Program-made: the position numbers and the translations under genes | Origin: Sphingomonas bacterium | GTDB lineage: Bacteria > Pseudomonadota > Alphaproteobacteria > Sphingomonadales > Sphingomonadaceae | DNA length: 64,000 bases | Assembly (NCBI GenBank): GCA_030149245.1 | Contig: JASBRX010000036.1 | Span: 61,768-125,767, forward strand | Direction of reading: 5' to 3' | Part shown: positions 8,422 to 17,198 of the stretch, piece after piece | Layout of the letters: every line of letters begins with the position of its first letter | Numbering within the stretch: the first letter of the stretch is position 1 | The notes under the pieces: generated by a model | The model's database searches: none | The model's input: only the letters and a program-made list of their open reading frames with translations | Told to the model about the DNA's origin: nothing

Positions 8422-8979
8422 TTAGCTTCCCGGCGCGGTGCCGGGGCGCAGATGAGCGAACATGTGCGCGACGTAATCGACCTTGCCCAGCTCAACCCCC
8501 TGTGCCCGCAGGATCGCATAGGCGGTCATCAGGTGGAAATAGAATTGCGGCAGCGCCCAATCGCGCACGAACTGCTCGGCCGTCAGGTCGAACACCATTC
8601 CTTGCGGTAGCGCGTGCGCGATCGGAGCCGCCGGATCGACCGCGGGCATACCGCCGCGGACCTGTTCCAGAAGCGCCAGTGTCTCGGCAATGCGCGCGCG
8701 GGCATCGGCGATCGTGCCCGGGCGCTCGCCAGCGTTGCGGCCTTCGTCGAGCAGCTCGGTGACCGCGGGCGGGAATGCCTCGCCGCGCAGGCGGTACACG
8801 CCCTCCTGCGCCTGAACGCAGGCAAAGCGGATCTGGGTCGCGAGCGGGAACATGTCGGGGGCGAGCCGCGCGGACATGATTGCGTCCCCGCTGCCCTGTG
8901 TATCCGCCTTGCCCAGCCATCCCGACAGCGCGCCAAGCATTTGAACATAGGTCGGAATGATCAGGTCGGGCAGGGTCAC
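8422..8979 (-). CDS. DUF1993 family protein
   Basis: A 185-residue soluble protein that I assign to DUF1993 from its length, its N-terminal pattern (an aromatic/hydrophobic segment around TYVQMLGALSGWL) and its conserved C-terminal region (DWALPQFYFHLMTAYAILR). The family is distantly reminiscent of DinB-like four-helix bundles and has no established function. The start at 8979 is the first in-frame start. It is transcribed toward the btu operon, but the riboswitch separates them. Confidence 0.75.
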   Translation of the reverse strand: MTLPDLIIPTYVQMLGALSGWLGKADTQGSGDAIMSARLAPDMFPLATQIRFACVQAQEGVYRLRGEAFPPAVTELLDEGRNAGERPGTIADARARIAETLALLEQVRGGMPAVDPAAPIAHALPQGMVFDLTAEQFVRDWALPQFYFHLMTAYAILRAQGVELGKVDYVAHMFAHLRPGTAPGS

Positions 8980-9074
8980 GTTGGTCTCCTAAAGGCTATT
9001 GCGGGTCGGTTTAGGACAGGTTGTTGGCCGGTGCCATCAAATCCGGACTGACTGCATATACAGCCCGAAAAATA

Positions 9075-9089
9075 GAACATATAAAGAAC
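9075..9089. promoter_or_regulatory. LexA operator (SOS box)
   Basis: gaacatataaagaac is GAAC-N7-GAAC, the reverse complement of the alphaproteobacterial LexA consensus GTTC-N7-GTTC, with no mismatch. It ends two bases before the imuA start codon, so LexA binding would block initiation of the imuA-imuB-dnaE2 mutagenesis operon until DNA damage. Confidence 0.9.
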
Positions 9090-9091
9090 AT

Positions 9092-9889
9092 ATGCGTGTC
9101 GATTCGCTCTCCTTGATTCAGCGGCGCATCGCGTTGATCGAGCGCGGTGGGCGGACCGCGAGCGAGGCTGCGGGGCATGTGCCGACCGGGCATGACCGGA
9201 TCGATCGCGCGCTGGGGGGCGGCGTCATGCGTGCGCGGGTGCATGAGCTGGTGGCGGAGAGCGAGGCGGCGGGCAGCGGGGCGGGGTTTGCCGGTGTGCT
9301 GGCGCATCGGCTGGGCGGCGAAATGATCTGGCTGCGCGAACGCGATGCCGAATTGCGCTGTGGCCAGCTGCACGCACCCGGTATCGCCGCGATCGGTATC
9401 GATCCGGCGCGGTTGCTGCTGGGCGTGTTGCCCGATGCGGCTTCCGTGCTGCGGGCGGCGGTGGACGCGGTGCGCTGTGCCGGGCTGGGCAGCGTGGTGA
9501 TCGAACTGTGGGGCAATCCGCGCGCCTATGACCTCACTGCCAGCCGACGACTGGCGCTGTTGGCAGAGGCGTCGGGAGTGACTGCGCTGCTGCTGCGGGT
9601 GGGCGGCGACGTTGCGCCCAGCGCGGCGCAGACGCGGATCGGCGTGGCGCCAGCCCCGTCGGTGCCGTTGGCGGCAGATGCGCCGGGACATCCGGCCTGG
9701 ACGGTCGAATTGCAACGCCAGCGCGGCCGACCGGCTGGTGGCATCTGGCGGGTGGAATGGGATCGGGAACACGGCCAATTACGGGATCAAGATCATGACG
9801 CAGCGACGCTATCTGGCGTTGTTCCTCCCCTTTCTGGCGACCGATCGACTGGTACGATCCGGGCCGCCGGACTCCGCCGCACGGGATAG
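9092..9889 (+). CDS. imuA: ImuA, SOS mutagenesis accessory protein (RecA-like)
   Basis: A 265-residue RecA-related protein of the ImuA family, which works with ImuB and DnaE2 in damage-induced translesion mutagenesis. The core begins with an ImuA-type segment (TGHDRIDRALGGGVMRARVHEL) and shows a Walker-B-like SVVIELWGN. The start at 9092 follows the LexA box; the track start at 8999 would place the operator inside the gene. The last 31 codons run past the imuB start at 9795, an overlap of 95 bases, longer than usual. The ImuA-like sequence seems to end near WRVEWDRE, so the tail may be non-functional. Confidence 0.85.
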   Translation: MRVDSLSLIQRRIALIERGGRTASEAAGHVPTGHDRIDRALGGGVMRARVHELVAESEAAGSGAGFAGVLAHRLGGEMIWLRERDAELRCGQLHAPGIAAIGIDPARLLLGVLPDAASVLRAAVDAVRCAGLGSVVIELWGNPRAYDLTASRRLALLAEASGVTALLLRVGGDVAPSAAQTRIGVAPAPSVPLAADAPGHPAWTVELQRQRGRPAGGIWRVEWDREHGQLRDQDHDAATLSGVVPPLSGDRSTGTIRAAGLRRTG

Positions 9890-11330
9890 CGCGCCGCGCG
9901 TCGTGGTCGAGCGGCAGCGCGGCGCGATCCGGCTGACCGCGTGCGACTCCGAAGCGATGGCGCTGGGGCTGGCCCCCGGCCTGACGCTGGCCGATGCGCG
10001 GGCGCGGGTGCCCGACCTGGCGGTAGCGGACGCCGATCCGGTCGCCGACCTGCTGTGGCTGGAGCGGATTGCCGATGCCTGCGACCGGTTCACGCCGCGC
10101 GTCGCGATCGAGCCGCCCGACGGGCTGGTGCTCGACATCACCGGCTGCGCGCATCTGTTCGGCGGCGAATATGGCTTGCTGGAGGCGGTCGAGGCGCGGA
10201 TGCGGCGCTGGACCGGGCATTTGCGCCATGCCCTGGCCGATACGCCGGAGGGTGCGCGGGCACTCGCGCGGTTTCAGACCGCCCCGGCCGCCAGCGAGGC
10301 GGCGGCGTTGCGGCGCCTGCCGGTCGCGGCGCTGGAGCTGGAGGGCGAGACCGAGGCGGCGTTGCGCGGCGCGGGCCTCAAGACCATCGACGACCTCGTC
10401 TCGCGCCCGACCGGGCCGCTGGCGGCGCGGTTCGGGGCCGAGCTGCCCGACCTGCTCGCGCGCATTCTGGGCAAGTCGGGCAAGCCGATCGCGCCGCGCC
10501 ACACTGCACCCGCCTGGCAGTTCGAACGCCGCTTTGCCGAGCCGATTGCGCGCGCCGACGATGCGTTGCGCGTCATCGGCGAACTGGCGGCGGAAGCGGG
10601 GCAGGCGATGGAGGCGCGTCGTCAGGGCGGGCGGCGCTTTACCGCGCGGCTGTTTCGCAGCGACGGGCATGTCGTCGATCTGGCGGTCGATTGCGGACAG
10701 CCGTTGCGCGATCCGGCGCGGATCATGCGGCTGTTTACCGAGCGGATCGGCGCATTGGCCGACCCGATCGATCCGGGGTTCGGGTTCGACATGATCCGCT
10801 TGTCGGTGCCGCGCGCCGAGCCGCTCGACTTTGCCCAGCTCGAACTGGAGGGCGGGGCGGTGCATGCCGAGGATGTCTCGGCATTGATCGACCGGTTGAG
10901 CGTGCGGGCGGGCAGCGGGCGCATCCGCCGCTTCGTGCCGCGCGACTCGCACATTCCCGAACAGGCGGTGCTCGCGCTGCCCGCGACCGCGAGCGACCGG
11001 CAGGACTGGCCCGCGCCGCCCCCGGGCGAACCGCCGCGCCGACCGATCCATTTGTTCGATCCGCCCCAGCGGGTCGAGGTGATCGCCGAAGAACCCGATG
11101 GCCCGCCGCGCAGCTTTCGCTGGCAACGCACATTGCACGAAGTGACCCGCTTTGAGGGGCCGGAGCGGATCGCCGCCGAATGGTGGCACCGCGCGCCGGG
11201 CGATCCCGGCCTGACCCGCGACTATTACCGGGTAGAGGATATGCGCGGGCGGCGCTTGTGGCTGTTCCGTCACGGTCTCAATGATGAGCGGCCCGCGCCG
11301 CTCTGGTATGTCCACGGCCTATTTGCATGA
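9795..11330 (+). CDS. imuB: ImuB, Y-family polymerase-like protein
   Basis: A 511-residue protein of the ImuB branch of Y-family polymerases. It opens with RRYLALFLPFL, carries the palm-like DGLVLDITGCAHLFGGE, and has a long C-terminal extension. ImuB proteins are catalytically inactive adaptors linking ImuA, DnaE2 and the sliding clamp. The start at 9795 is chosen from family alignment; the preceding 61 codons in the track are a shadow of imuA. The stop overlaps the dnaE2 start as ATGA, so the two are coupled. Confidence 0.9.
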   Translation: MTQRRYLALFLPFLATDRLVRSGPPDSAARDSAPRVVVERQRGAIRLTACDSEAMALGLAPGLTLADARARVPDLAVADADPVADLLWLERIADACDRFTPRVAIEPPDGLVLDITGCAHLFGGEYGLLEAVEARMRRWTGHLRHALADTPEGARALARFQTAPAASEAAALRRLPVAALELEGETEAALRGAGLKTIDDLVSRPTGPLAARFGAELPDLLARILGKSGKPIAPRHTAPAWQFERRFAEPIARADDALRVIGELAAEAGQAMEARRQGGRRFTARLFRSDGHVVDLAVDCGQPLRDPARIMRLFTERIGALADPIDPGFGFDMIRLSVPRAEPLDFAQLELEGGAVHAEDVSALIDRLSVRAGSGRIRRFVPRDSHIPEQAVLALPATASDRQDWPAPPPGEPPRRPIHLFDPPQRVEVIAEEPDGPPRSFRWQRTLHEVTRFEGPERIAAEWWHRAPGDPGLTRDYYRVEDMRGRRLWLFRHGLNDERPAPLWYVHGLFA

Positions 11331-14300
11331 CCGGCTTTGCCGAGCTGGTCGCGGCGTCGCATTTCTCGTTCCTGCGCGGGGCGTCGCACCCGGCGGACCT
11401 GATTGGGTGCGCGATCGAGCTTGGCCTGACCGGCATCGGCATTGCCGATCGCAACACGGTGGCAGGCGTCGTCCGCGCCCAGCTGGCACTGCGTCACGCG
11501 CGGACGGCGGCGCAGGACGCTGGCCTTCCACCGCCAGCATTGAAGTTCGTTCCCGGCGCGCGGCTGGTGTTTGTCGACGGCACGCCGGACATCGTTGCCT
11601 ATCCCGCCAACCGGCGCGGTTGGGGGCGGCTGACGCGCTTGCTGACGACCGGCAATCTGCGCGCGCAAAAGGGTGACTGCATCCTGCGGCTGGAGGATCT
11701 GATCGCGTTTCACGACGATCTGCTGCTGATCGTCCTGCCCGGGTCGAGCGCGGTGGCGCAGCGCGCGCATCGCGATCCGGTCGCGCATGACAGCGACGCG
11801 CCGGTCCCGCCGCTCGCGTTGGTCCAGCCTGCGGGGTTGCAACCGCTGTTGACCCGGCTCGCGCGGATCGCGCCGGGGCGGGTGTGGCTGGGCGCGTGCA
11901 TGGCGCGGCGTGGCGACGATGCGCGGCGGCTGGCGGCGTTGCAGGTGCTGGCGACGTCCGCGGGCGTGCCGCTGATCGCGACTGCGGATGTGCTCTATGC
12001 CACGCCGGATTGCCGCCCGCTCCACGACATATTGACCTGCATCCAGGCCGGGGTGACGATCACCCAGGCCGGGCGGCGGCTGGAGGCGAATGCCGAGCGG
12101 CATCTGAAATCGCCGGAGGAAATGGCACGGCTGTTCGCAACCTGCCCCGACGCGATCGCGCAAACCGGGGTGCTGCTCGACCGGATCGGCTTCGACCTCG
12201 ATCAGCTGCGCTACGACTATCCGCACGAACCGGTGCCACAGGGCTGGGACGCGCAGGACTGGCTGGAGCATATCGTGATCGAGGCGGCCAAAGCACGCTA
12301 CGGCGCGGACCTGCCGGACAAGGTCACCGCGTTGCTGGCCGAAGAATTCACGCTGATCCGCGCGCGCAACTATGCCTTTTACTTTCTGACCGTCCACGAT
12401 CTGGTGAAGTTCGCGCGTAGTCAGCAGCCGCCGATCCTGTGTCAAGGGCGCGGCAGCGCGGCCAATTCGATCGTGTGTTTTCTGTTGGGTGTCACCTCGG
12501 TCGATCCGACCGAATATGATCTGCTCTTCTCGCGCTTCGTGTCGGAGGAGCGCGACGAGCCGCCCGACATCGACGTCGATTTCGAACATGAACGGCGCGA
12601 GGAGGTGATCCAGTATATCTATCGCCGCTATGGTCGCCACCGCGCGGCCATCGCCGCCACGGTGATCCATTATCGCCCGCGCAGCGCGGTGCGCGAGGTC
12701 GGCAAGGCGCTGGGGCTGAGCGAGGATGTCACGGCGCGGATCGTGAGCACGGTGTGGGGCAGCTTCAGCCGCGACCTGCCCGACAAGCGGGTCAGCGAGG
12801 CGGGGTTCGACCCGGAAGCGCCCGAAATCCGCCGCCTGATCGACCTGGCCGGCCAATTGCTCGCCGCACCGTTCCCGCGCCATCTGTCCCAGCATGTCGG
12901 CGGCTTCGTGCTGACGCAGGACCGGCTGGATGAAACGGTGCCGCTGCACCATGGCGCGATGGAGGGGCGCACCTTCATCGAATGGGACAAGGACGATATC
13001 GACGCGCTGTCGATCATGAAGGTCGATGTGCTCGCGCTCGGCATGCTGACCTGTATCCGCAAGGCGTTCGACCTGATCCGTGCGCAGGGGGAGGGAGATC
13101 ACACGCTGGAGGTCGATCTCCAGTCCGAAGATCCCGCCGTCTATGCGATGCTCCAGCGCGGCGACAGCGTCGGGGTGTTTCAGGTCGAAAGTCGGGCGCA
13201 GATGAACATGCTCCCGCGCCTCAAACCCCGCAATCTCTATGACCTGACCGTGCAGGTCGCGATCGTGCGGCCCGGGCCGATCGAGGGGGATATGGTCCAC
13301 CCCTATCTGCGGCGGCGCTGCGGGGAGGAGCGGGCAGAGTTCCCCTCGCCCAAACCGCCGCATGATCCCGATGAGCTGCGCACCCTGCTCGGCAAAACCT
13401 ATGGCGTGCCGATCTTTCAGGAACAGGCGATGAAGCTGGCGATCGTCGCGGCGGGCTTCACCCCGTCGGAAGCGAACCAGCTGCGCCGGGCAATGGCCAC
13501 GTTCCGCAATGTCGGCACGATCGGGCTGTTCGAAGCGAAGATGATCGATGGCATGGTCGCCAAGGGCTATACGGCGGACTTCGCCCAGCGTTGCTACAAC
13601 CAGATCAAGGGGTTCGGCAGCTACGGCTTTCCCGAAAGCCATGCGCTGTCCTTCGCGCGGCTGGTCTATGTGTCGTCGTGGATCAAATGCCATCATCCGG
13701 CTGCCTTCGCCTGCGCCTTGCTCAATTCGCAGCCGATGGGCTTTTACGCCCCGGCGCAGATCGTGCGCGATGCGCGCGAACATGGGGTGGAGGTGCGCGC
13801 GATCGACGTGAACCACAGCGGCTGGGACAATAGCCTGGAGCGCGATGCGGCGGGGGCGTTGGCGCTGCGGCTGGGCTTGCGCCAGATCGACGGGTTTCGC
13901 GTCGATTGGGCCGATGCGCTGGTGGCGACGCGCGCGGCGGGGCGGTTCGACGCGATCGAGCCGCTGGCACGTCGCGCCGATCTGCCCGCGCGCGCGCTGC
14001 GGCTGCTGGCCGATGCCGATGCCTATGGATCGCTCGGCCTGTCGCGGCGCGATGCATTGTGGGAGGCGCGGCGCACCCCGTCGGGCGAGCTCCCGCTGTT
14101 CGCCGCCGCATGCGCGCGCGAGCTTGGGACCGAACCGGCGATCGACCTGCCCGCCATGCCGCAAAGTGAAGAAGTAGCGGCGGATTACCAGACGATCCGC
14201 CTGTCGCTGAAAGACCATCCGATGACCTTCCTGCGCCCAGTGTTGAAGGCGGAAGGGGTGCTGAGCTGCGCCGAAACCAGCGCGGCAAAAGCGGGGCGCC

Positions 14301-14665
14301 GCGTGCGTACCGGCGGTGTCGTGCTGATCCGCCAGCGCCCGGGCAAGGGCAATGCCATCTTCATCACGATCGAGGATGAGACCGGCGTGACCAACGTCCT
14401 GCTTTGGGCGCGCCTGTTTGAAATCAACCGCCGCGCCGTGATGAGCGCGCGCCTGATGGTGGTTGAGGGCGAAGTTCAGCGCAGCAAGGAGGGCGTAGTC
14501 CACCTGATGGCGTCGCGCGTGTTCGACCGGACCGACCTGCTCCGCACCCTCGCCGACGAAGCGCCGCAGCCAGCGCTGTGCCGCCCCGATGAAGTCGCGC
14601 GCCCGGTCCAGAGCCGCCATCCGCGCGACGTTCGGATACTGCCGCGATCACGCGATTTTCATTGA
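11327..14665 (+). CDS. dnaE2: Error-prone DNA polymerase DnaE2
   Basis: A 1112-residue C-family polymerase. It has an N-terminal PHP domain (SHFSFLRGASHP), the palm with catalytic aspartates in PDIDVDFEHERRE (about residue 415), fingers, a helix-hairpin-helix region, an OB-fold (GVVLIRQRPGKGNAIF), and the DnaE2-type C-terminus HPRDVRILPRSRDFH. It performs SOS-induced translesion synthesis with ImuA and ImuB. Length and both termini are typical, so the gene looks intact. It is the last core gene before the accessory region. Confidence 0.95.
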   Translation: MTGFAELVAASHFSFLRGASHPADLIGCAIELGLTGIGIADRNTVAGVVRAQLALRHARTAAQDAGLPPPALKFVPGARLVFVDGTPDIVAYPANRRGWGRLTRLLTTGNLRAQKGDCILRLEDLIAFHDDLLLIVLPGSSAVAQRAHRDPVAHDSDAPVPPLALVQPAGLQPLLTRLARIAPGRVWLGACMARRGDDARRLAALQVLATSAGVPLIATADVLYATPDCRPLHDILTCIQAGVTITQAGRRLEANAERHLKSPEEMARLFATCPDAIAQTGVLLDRIGFDLDQLRYDYPHEPVPQGWDAQDWLEHIVIEAAKARYGADLPDKVTALLAEEFTLIRARNYAFYFLTVHDLVKFARSQQPPILCQGRGSAANSIVCFLLGVTSVDPTEYDLLFSRFVSEERDEPPDIDVDFEHERREEVIQYIYRRYGRHRAAIAATVIHYRPRSAVREVGKALGLSEDVTARIVSTVWGSFSRDLPDKRVSEAGFDPEAPEIRRLIDLAGQLLAAPFPRHLSQHVGGFVLTQDRLDETVPLHHGAMEGRTFIEWDKDDIDALSIMKVDVLALGMLTCIRKAFDLIRAQGEGDHTLEVDLQSEDPAVYAMLQRGDSVGVFQVESRAQMNMLPRLKPRNLYDLTVQVAIVRPGPIEGDMVHPYLRRRCGEERAEFPSPKPPHDPDELRTLLGKTYGVPIFQEQAMKLAIVAAGFTPSEANQLRRAMATFRNVGTIGLFEAKMIDGMVAKGYTADFAQRCYNQIKGFGSYGFPESHALSFARLVYVSSWIKCHHPAAFACALLNSQPMGFYAPAQIVRDAREHGVEVRAIDVNHSGWDNSLERDAAGALALRLGLRQIDGFRVDWADALVATRAAGRFDAIEPLARRADLPARALRLLADADAYGSLGLSRRDALWEARRTPSGELPLFAAACARELGTEPAIDLPAMPQSEEVAADYQTIRLSLKDHPMTFLRPVLKAEGVLSCAETSAAKAGRRVRTGGVVLIRQRPGKGNAIFITIEDETGVTNVLLWARLFEINRRAVMSARLMVVEGEVQRSKEGVVHLMASRVFDRTDLLRTLADEAPQPALCRPDEVARPVQSRHPRDVRILPRSRDFH

Positions 14666-14765
14666 GATCAAGCTCACGCGCACGACGGAGAAAGAGAGGT
14701 TTCTCGATTTTCCTAAAGGATGGAGATCCCGTGGCAGCTCAAAATGGCACTATCTATTTGATTTA

Positions 14766-14996
14766 TTAGTAAAATACTGCAAACGCAGCATTGATTCCGT
14801 CCCAGATATCATCAGGCTTGTTGGATGTATCTGCGCCGTTTGAGACGATCCCAAAGACAGAAGCAGCGTTTCTGGCACCGTACAAAACCGCAGTCGCCGT
14901 GCGTTGCGCGGCGCTAAGTGACGTAAACTGCCGTTGCAGACCATCTGCATTAGCGAAACCCGCAAAGTTTCCGAACGGCTGCCCACTCTGCATCAT
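14766..14996 (-). CDS. Small hypothetical protein at the left border of the accessory region
   Basis: A 76-residue ORF with no recognised domain and no recognised homologue. It has a plausible composition, with a Gly/Phe/Ala-rich start (GQPFGNFAGFANADG) and a hydrophobic C-terminus (GINAAFAVFY), and lies divergent from the gasdermin gene in a stretch of lower GC. The ribosome-binding site is weak, and the start could be 14993 or an upstream in-frame codon. The rest of 14666-15179 shows no other gene; it should hold the gasdermin operon promoter, but I could not fix -35/-10 boxes. Confidence 0.35.
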   Translation of the reverse strand: MMQSGQPFGNFAGFANADGLQRQFTSLSAAQRTATAVLYGARNAASVFGIVSNGADTSNKPDDIWDGINAAFAVFY

Positions 14997-15179
14997 TGCC
15001 CGACGCCTTTGCGCATTGATGGAAACTGTCACACGGCAAATTCGCAGCATAATAATGAAAGATGTTACTTGGTAGCAGGGTTGATTCTCTCCAATCTTGA
15101 TGATTCCCCTTACTAAAGAATATTTCCGTACAAACAGTTGAGTGCTACGCTTAGGCTGCAATATTGTGAGGTGATGGCC

Positions 15180-15998
15180 ATGGGTATCATTCCAAACTGC
15201 AAGGACCCGACGCTTTCCGCAATAAAGTCAAAGGGCTATAACGTTGTTCGCCTACCGCGGATCGATATGGCGCCGACTCAGTTGCTGGTCGCAAACGGCA
15301 AGACGCTGCAGCGGCTGGGCGACCTTCTCTCAGTTTTCGTGCCCGACCCGGATGGTCCGCCGCCGCCGCCCATCAGCGCCGACCGCCCGGGCCCCAATAT
15401 CCAGGGCACGAAGTCCGCTGATATCGGGCTCGACATCGGGCTCAATATCCTCGGAGGTCTGATCGCTGCGTTGGGTGGATCGCAAATCGGTGTTAATTTC
15501 GCATACAAGCAGGCGCGATCGGTGCAGTTCGAGTTTGGCTCGACGCTGGAAAACAGTACTCAGCTTGCCCAGATTGACGCGTTCCTCGCCTCCGCCAAGA
15601 TCAACAGCTTCGCGCGCGCGGTCGCGCAGATGCTGGAGGCGGATAAGGTGTTCGTCGTCACCAGCACGCTCAAGTCGGCGAACCTGACGGTGGCCGCCAA
15701 GGACAGCCAGAACCACTCGCTGGGGCTCGATATGCCGGTGATCCAGAATGCAATTGGCGGCAACCTGAAGGTCACCTCGGCCTCTTCAGACAATTCGGTG
15801 GTCACGTATCAGGGCTCGGTGCCACTGGTGTTCGGCTTCCAGACGGTGCAGCTGATCTTCGACAACGGCAAGTACCGCACGATGAAGCTGGTCGATGCGG
15901 GATCGCGGGTGGCAGAGGCTGGGGCCATCGGCGCGATCGAAGCGCCGGGCGGACCCGACGCACCGGCAATGCTGGAAACCGAGGCGATGCTGGCTTGA
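15180..15998 (+). CDS. Bacterial gasdermin (bGSDM), pore-forming cell-death protein
   Basis: A 272-residue protein I assign to the bacterial gasdermins. Visible family features are a short N-terminus with a cysteine (Cys7 in IIPNCKDP; N-terminal cysteines are palmitoylated in known bGSDMs), GYNVVRLPR, the SVQFEFGSTLENS strand region, VVTYQGSVPLVFGFQ near residue 207, and a roughly 30-residue C-terminal tail that would be the autoinhibitory segment. Proteolysis releases the tail so the protein can form large inner-membrane pores. Start 15180 has GAGG eight bases upstream; the ATG at 15174 is too close. It heads an operon with two trypsin-like proteases, the usual partners. Assignment is by recall, not by search. 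Confidence 0.82.
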   Translation: MGIIPNCKDPTLSAIKSKGYNVVRLPRIDMAPTQLLVANGKTLQRLGDLLSVFVPDPDGPPPPPISADRPGPNIQGTKSADIGLDIGLNILGGLIAALGGSQIGVNFAYKQARSVQFEFGSTLENSTQLAQIDAFLASAKINSFARAVAQMLEADKVFVVTSTLKSANLTVAAKDSQNHSLGLDMPVIQNAIGGNLKVTSASSDNSVVTYQGSVPLVFGFQTVQLIFDNGKYRTMKLVDAGSRVAEAGAIGAIEAPGGPDAPAMLETEAMLA

Positions 15999-16045
15999 TG
16001 CATGGGCCGTGTGCCCAACGGCGCGCGGTTTCGGTGGGGGTGTGA

Positions 16046-17194
16046 ATGGGATTGTTCACCTTTGGCGAACTGAATGAAATCGTGCAGCGCGCGATCCAGG
16101 CAGGGCTCGCCGCACGCCGCGAAAGCCTGTTGTTCGCGTTCCCGCCCGGGTTTGTCGCAGCACTTTCCGGATGGGGGCAAAGCAATCCCGCCGATGCGCT
16201 GAGAGCTGATCTCGGGCAGCTCAACGACCTGGACCAGCCTGTCGGCGGTGAAATCCCGATGGTGATGTGGCTGGGCAACGCCCATTCGACCACTGCGGCG
16301 ACAAGGCCGGCGGACGCCAAATACTTCAACGCGAAGGCGCTCCTCGCCGCGGAGCGCGCCGCCGCGCAGAACGGGCCCGTTACACCGGCGCCGTCAGTCG
16401 CCGCCGCCCTGACGGCGCTGACCATTCCCCAACTCGTCCTGTTCCGCAACGATCTGCTGCCCGACAGCTTCTTCAAGCTGGCGGCCGAGCGCGCCCAATC
16501 GGTCGCGCGGCTGACGGTCTATGCGTATCAGGACGGCAACCAACGCCTCCTCCCTTCCGGCAATCCGGACGGGGTCTACGGCACGGCGTGGCTGATCGGC
16601 GCGAGGCATCTGATCACCAACTGGCATGTCGTCACGGCGCGGCAGGATGGCGAGGCGCCACCCGGTCAGGCCGACATCGATCTGCAGGTCGCCAATATGC
16701 GTATCGAGTTCGATCTTATCGCGCCCGGAGCGATGACCCATATGGCGCTTGCGGCGCGGCTGGCGCACGGCAATGCGGCGCTCGATTATGCCGTCATCGA
16801 ACTGACCCAGCCAGAACCGCGCAGCGTCTTCCCGCTCGCCTCCACACTGCCGACGATCAGTGGCACCGATCCGCTGGCCGCGAACATCATTCAGCATCCC
16901 GCAGGCGAGCCGCGCCAATATGGCATCCGCGACAATCTGGTAGCCGTGGTCCAGGGCGACGACCTTGCCTATTTCACCGATACCAAAGGTGGGTCATCCG
17001 GTTCGCCGGTGTGCGACGATCAGTGGCGCGCGCTGGCGCTCCACAAGGCGACGACCGCGCAGCTGGGGAACTTCACCTTCCAGGGCAAGCAGACGGCGTG
17101 GATCAACATCGGCACGGTCATGCCGGCGATCATGGCCGACCTGAAGACCAAACAGCCTGCGCTGTGGGCCGCCATCGGCGCGAAGGTGGTCTGA
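16046..17194 (+). CDS. Trypsin-like protease with N-terminal death-domain-like adaptor module
   Basis: A 382-residue cytoplasmic protein (no signal peptide). Residues 1 to about 105 form a helical module shared with the next gene (RAIQAGLA, LGQLN, MWLGNA, ATRP). Residues about 155-375 are a chymotrypsin-fold serine protease with His in TNWHVV (about 193), Asp in ALDYAV (about 247) and Ser in GGSSGSP (about 318). The N-terminal module resembles effector-associated/CARD-like adaptors of bacterial conflict systems, which bring partners together by homotypic contact. It is the best candidate for cutting the gasdermin 48 bases upstream. A GGGGGTGTG site precedes the ATG. Confidence 0.82.
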   Translation: MGLFTFGELNEIVQRAIQAGLAARRESLLFAFPPGFVAALSGWGQSNPADALRADLGQLNDLDQPVGGEIPMVMWLGNAHSTTAATRPADAKYFNAKALLAAERAAAQNGPVTPAPSVAAALTALTIPQLVLFRNDLLPDSFFKLAAERAQSVARLTVYAYQDGNQRLLPSGNPDGVYGTAWLIGARHLITNWHVVTARQDGEAPPGQADIDLQVANMRIEFDLIAPGAMTHMALAARLAHGNAALDYAVIELTQPEPRSVFPLASTLPTISGTDPLAANIIQHPAGEPRQYGIRDNLVAVVQGDDLAYFTDTKGGSSGSPVCDDQWRALALHKATTAQLGNFTFQGKQTAWINIGTVMPAIMADLKTKQPALWAAIGAKVV

Positions 17195-17198
17195 GGCG

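Noticed and set aside
11270-14620. 1116-residue minus-strand ORF
   Set aside because: It is the antisense shadow of dnaE2, His/Arg/Gln-rich and without domains; the plus strand has the complete polymerase.
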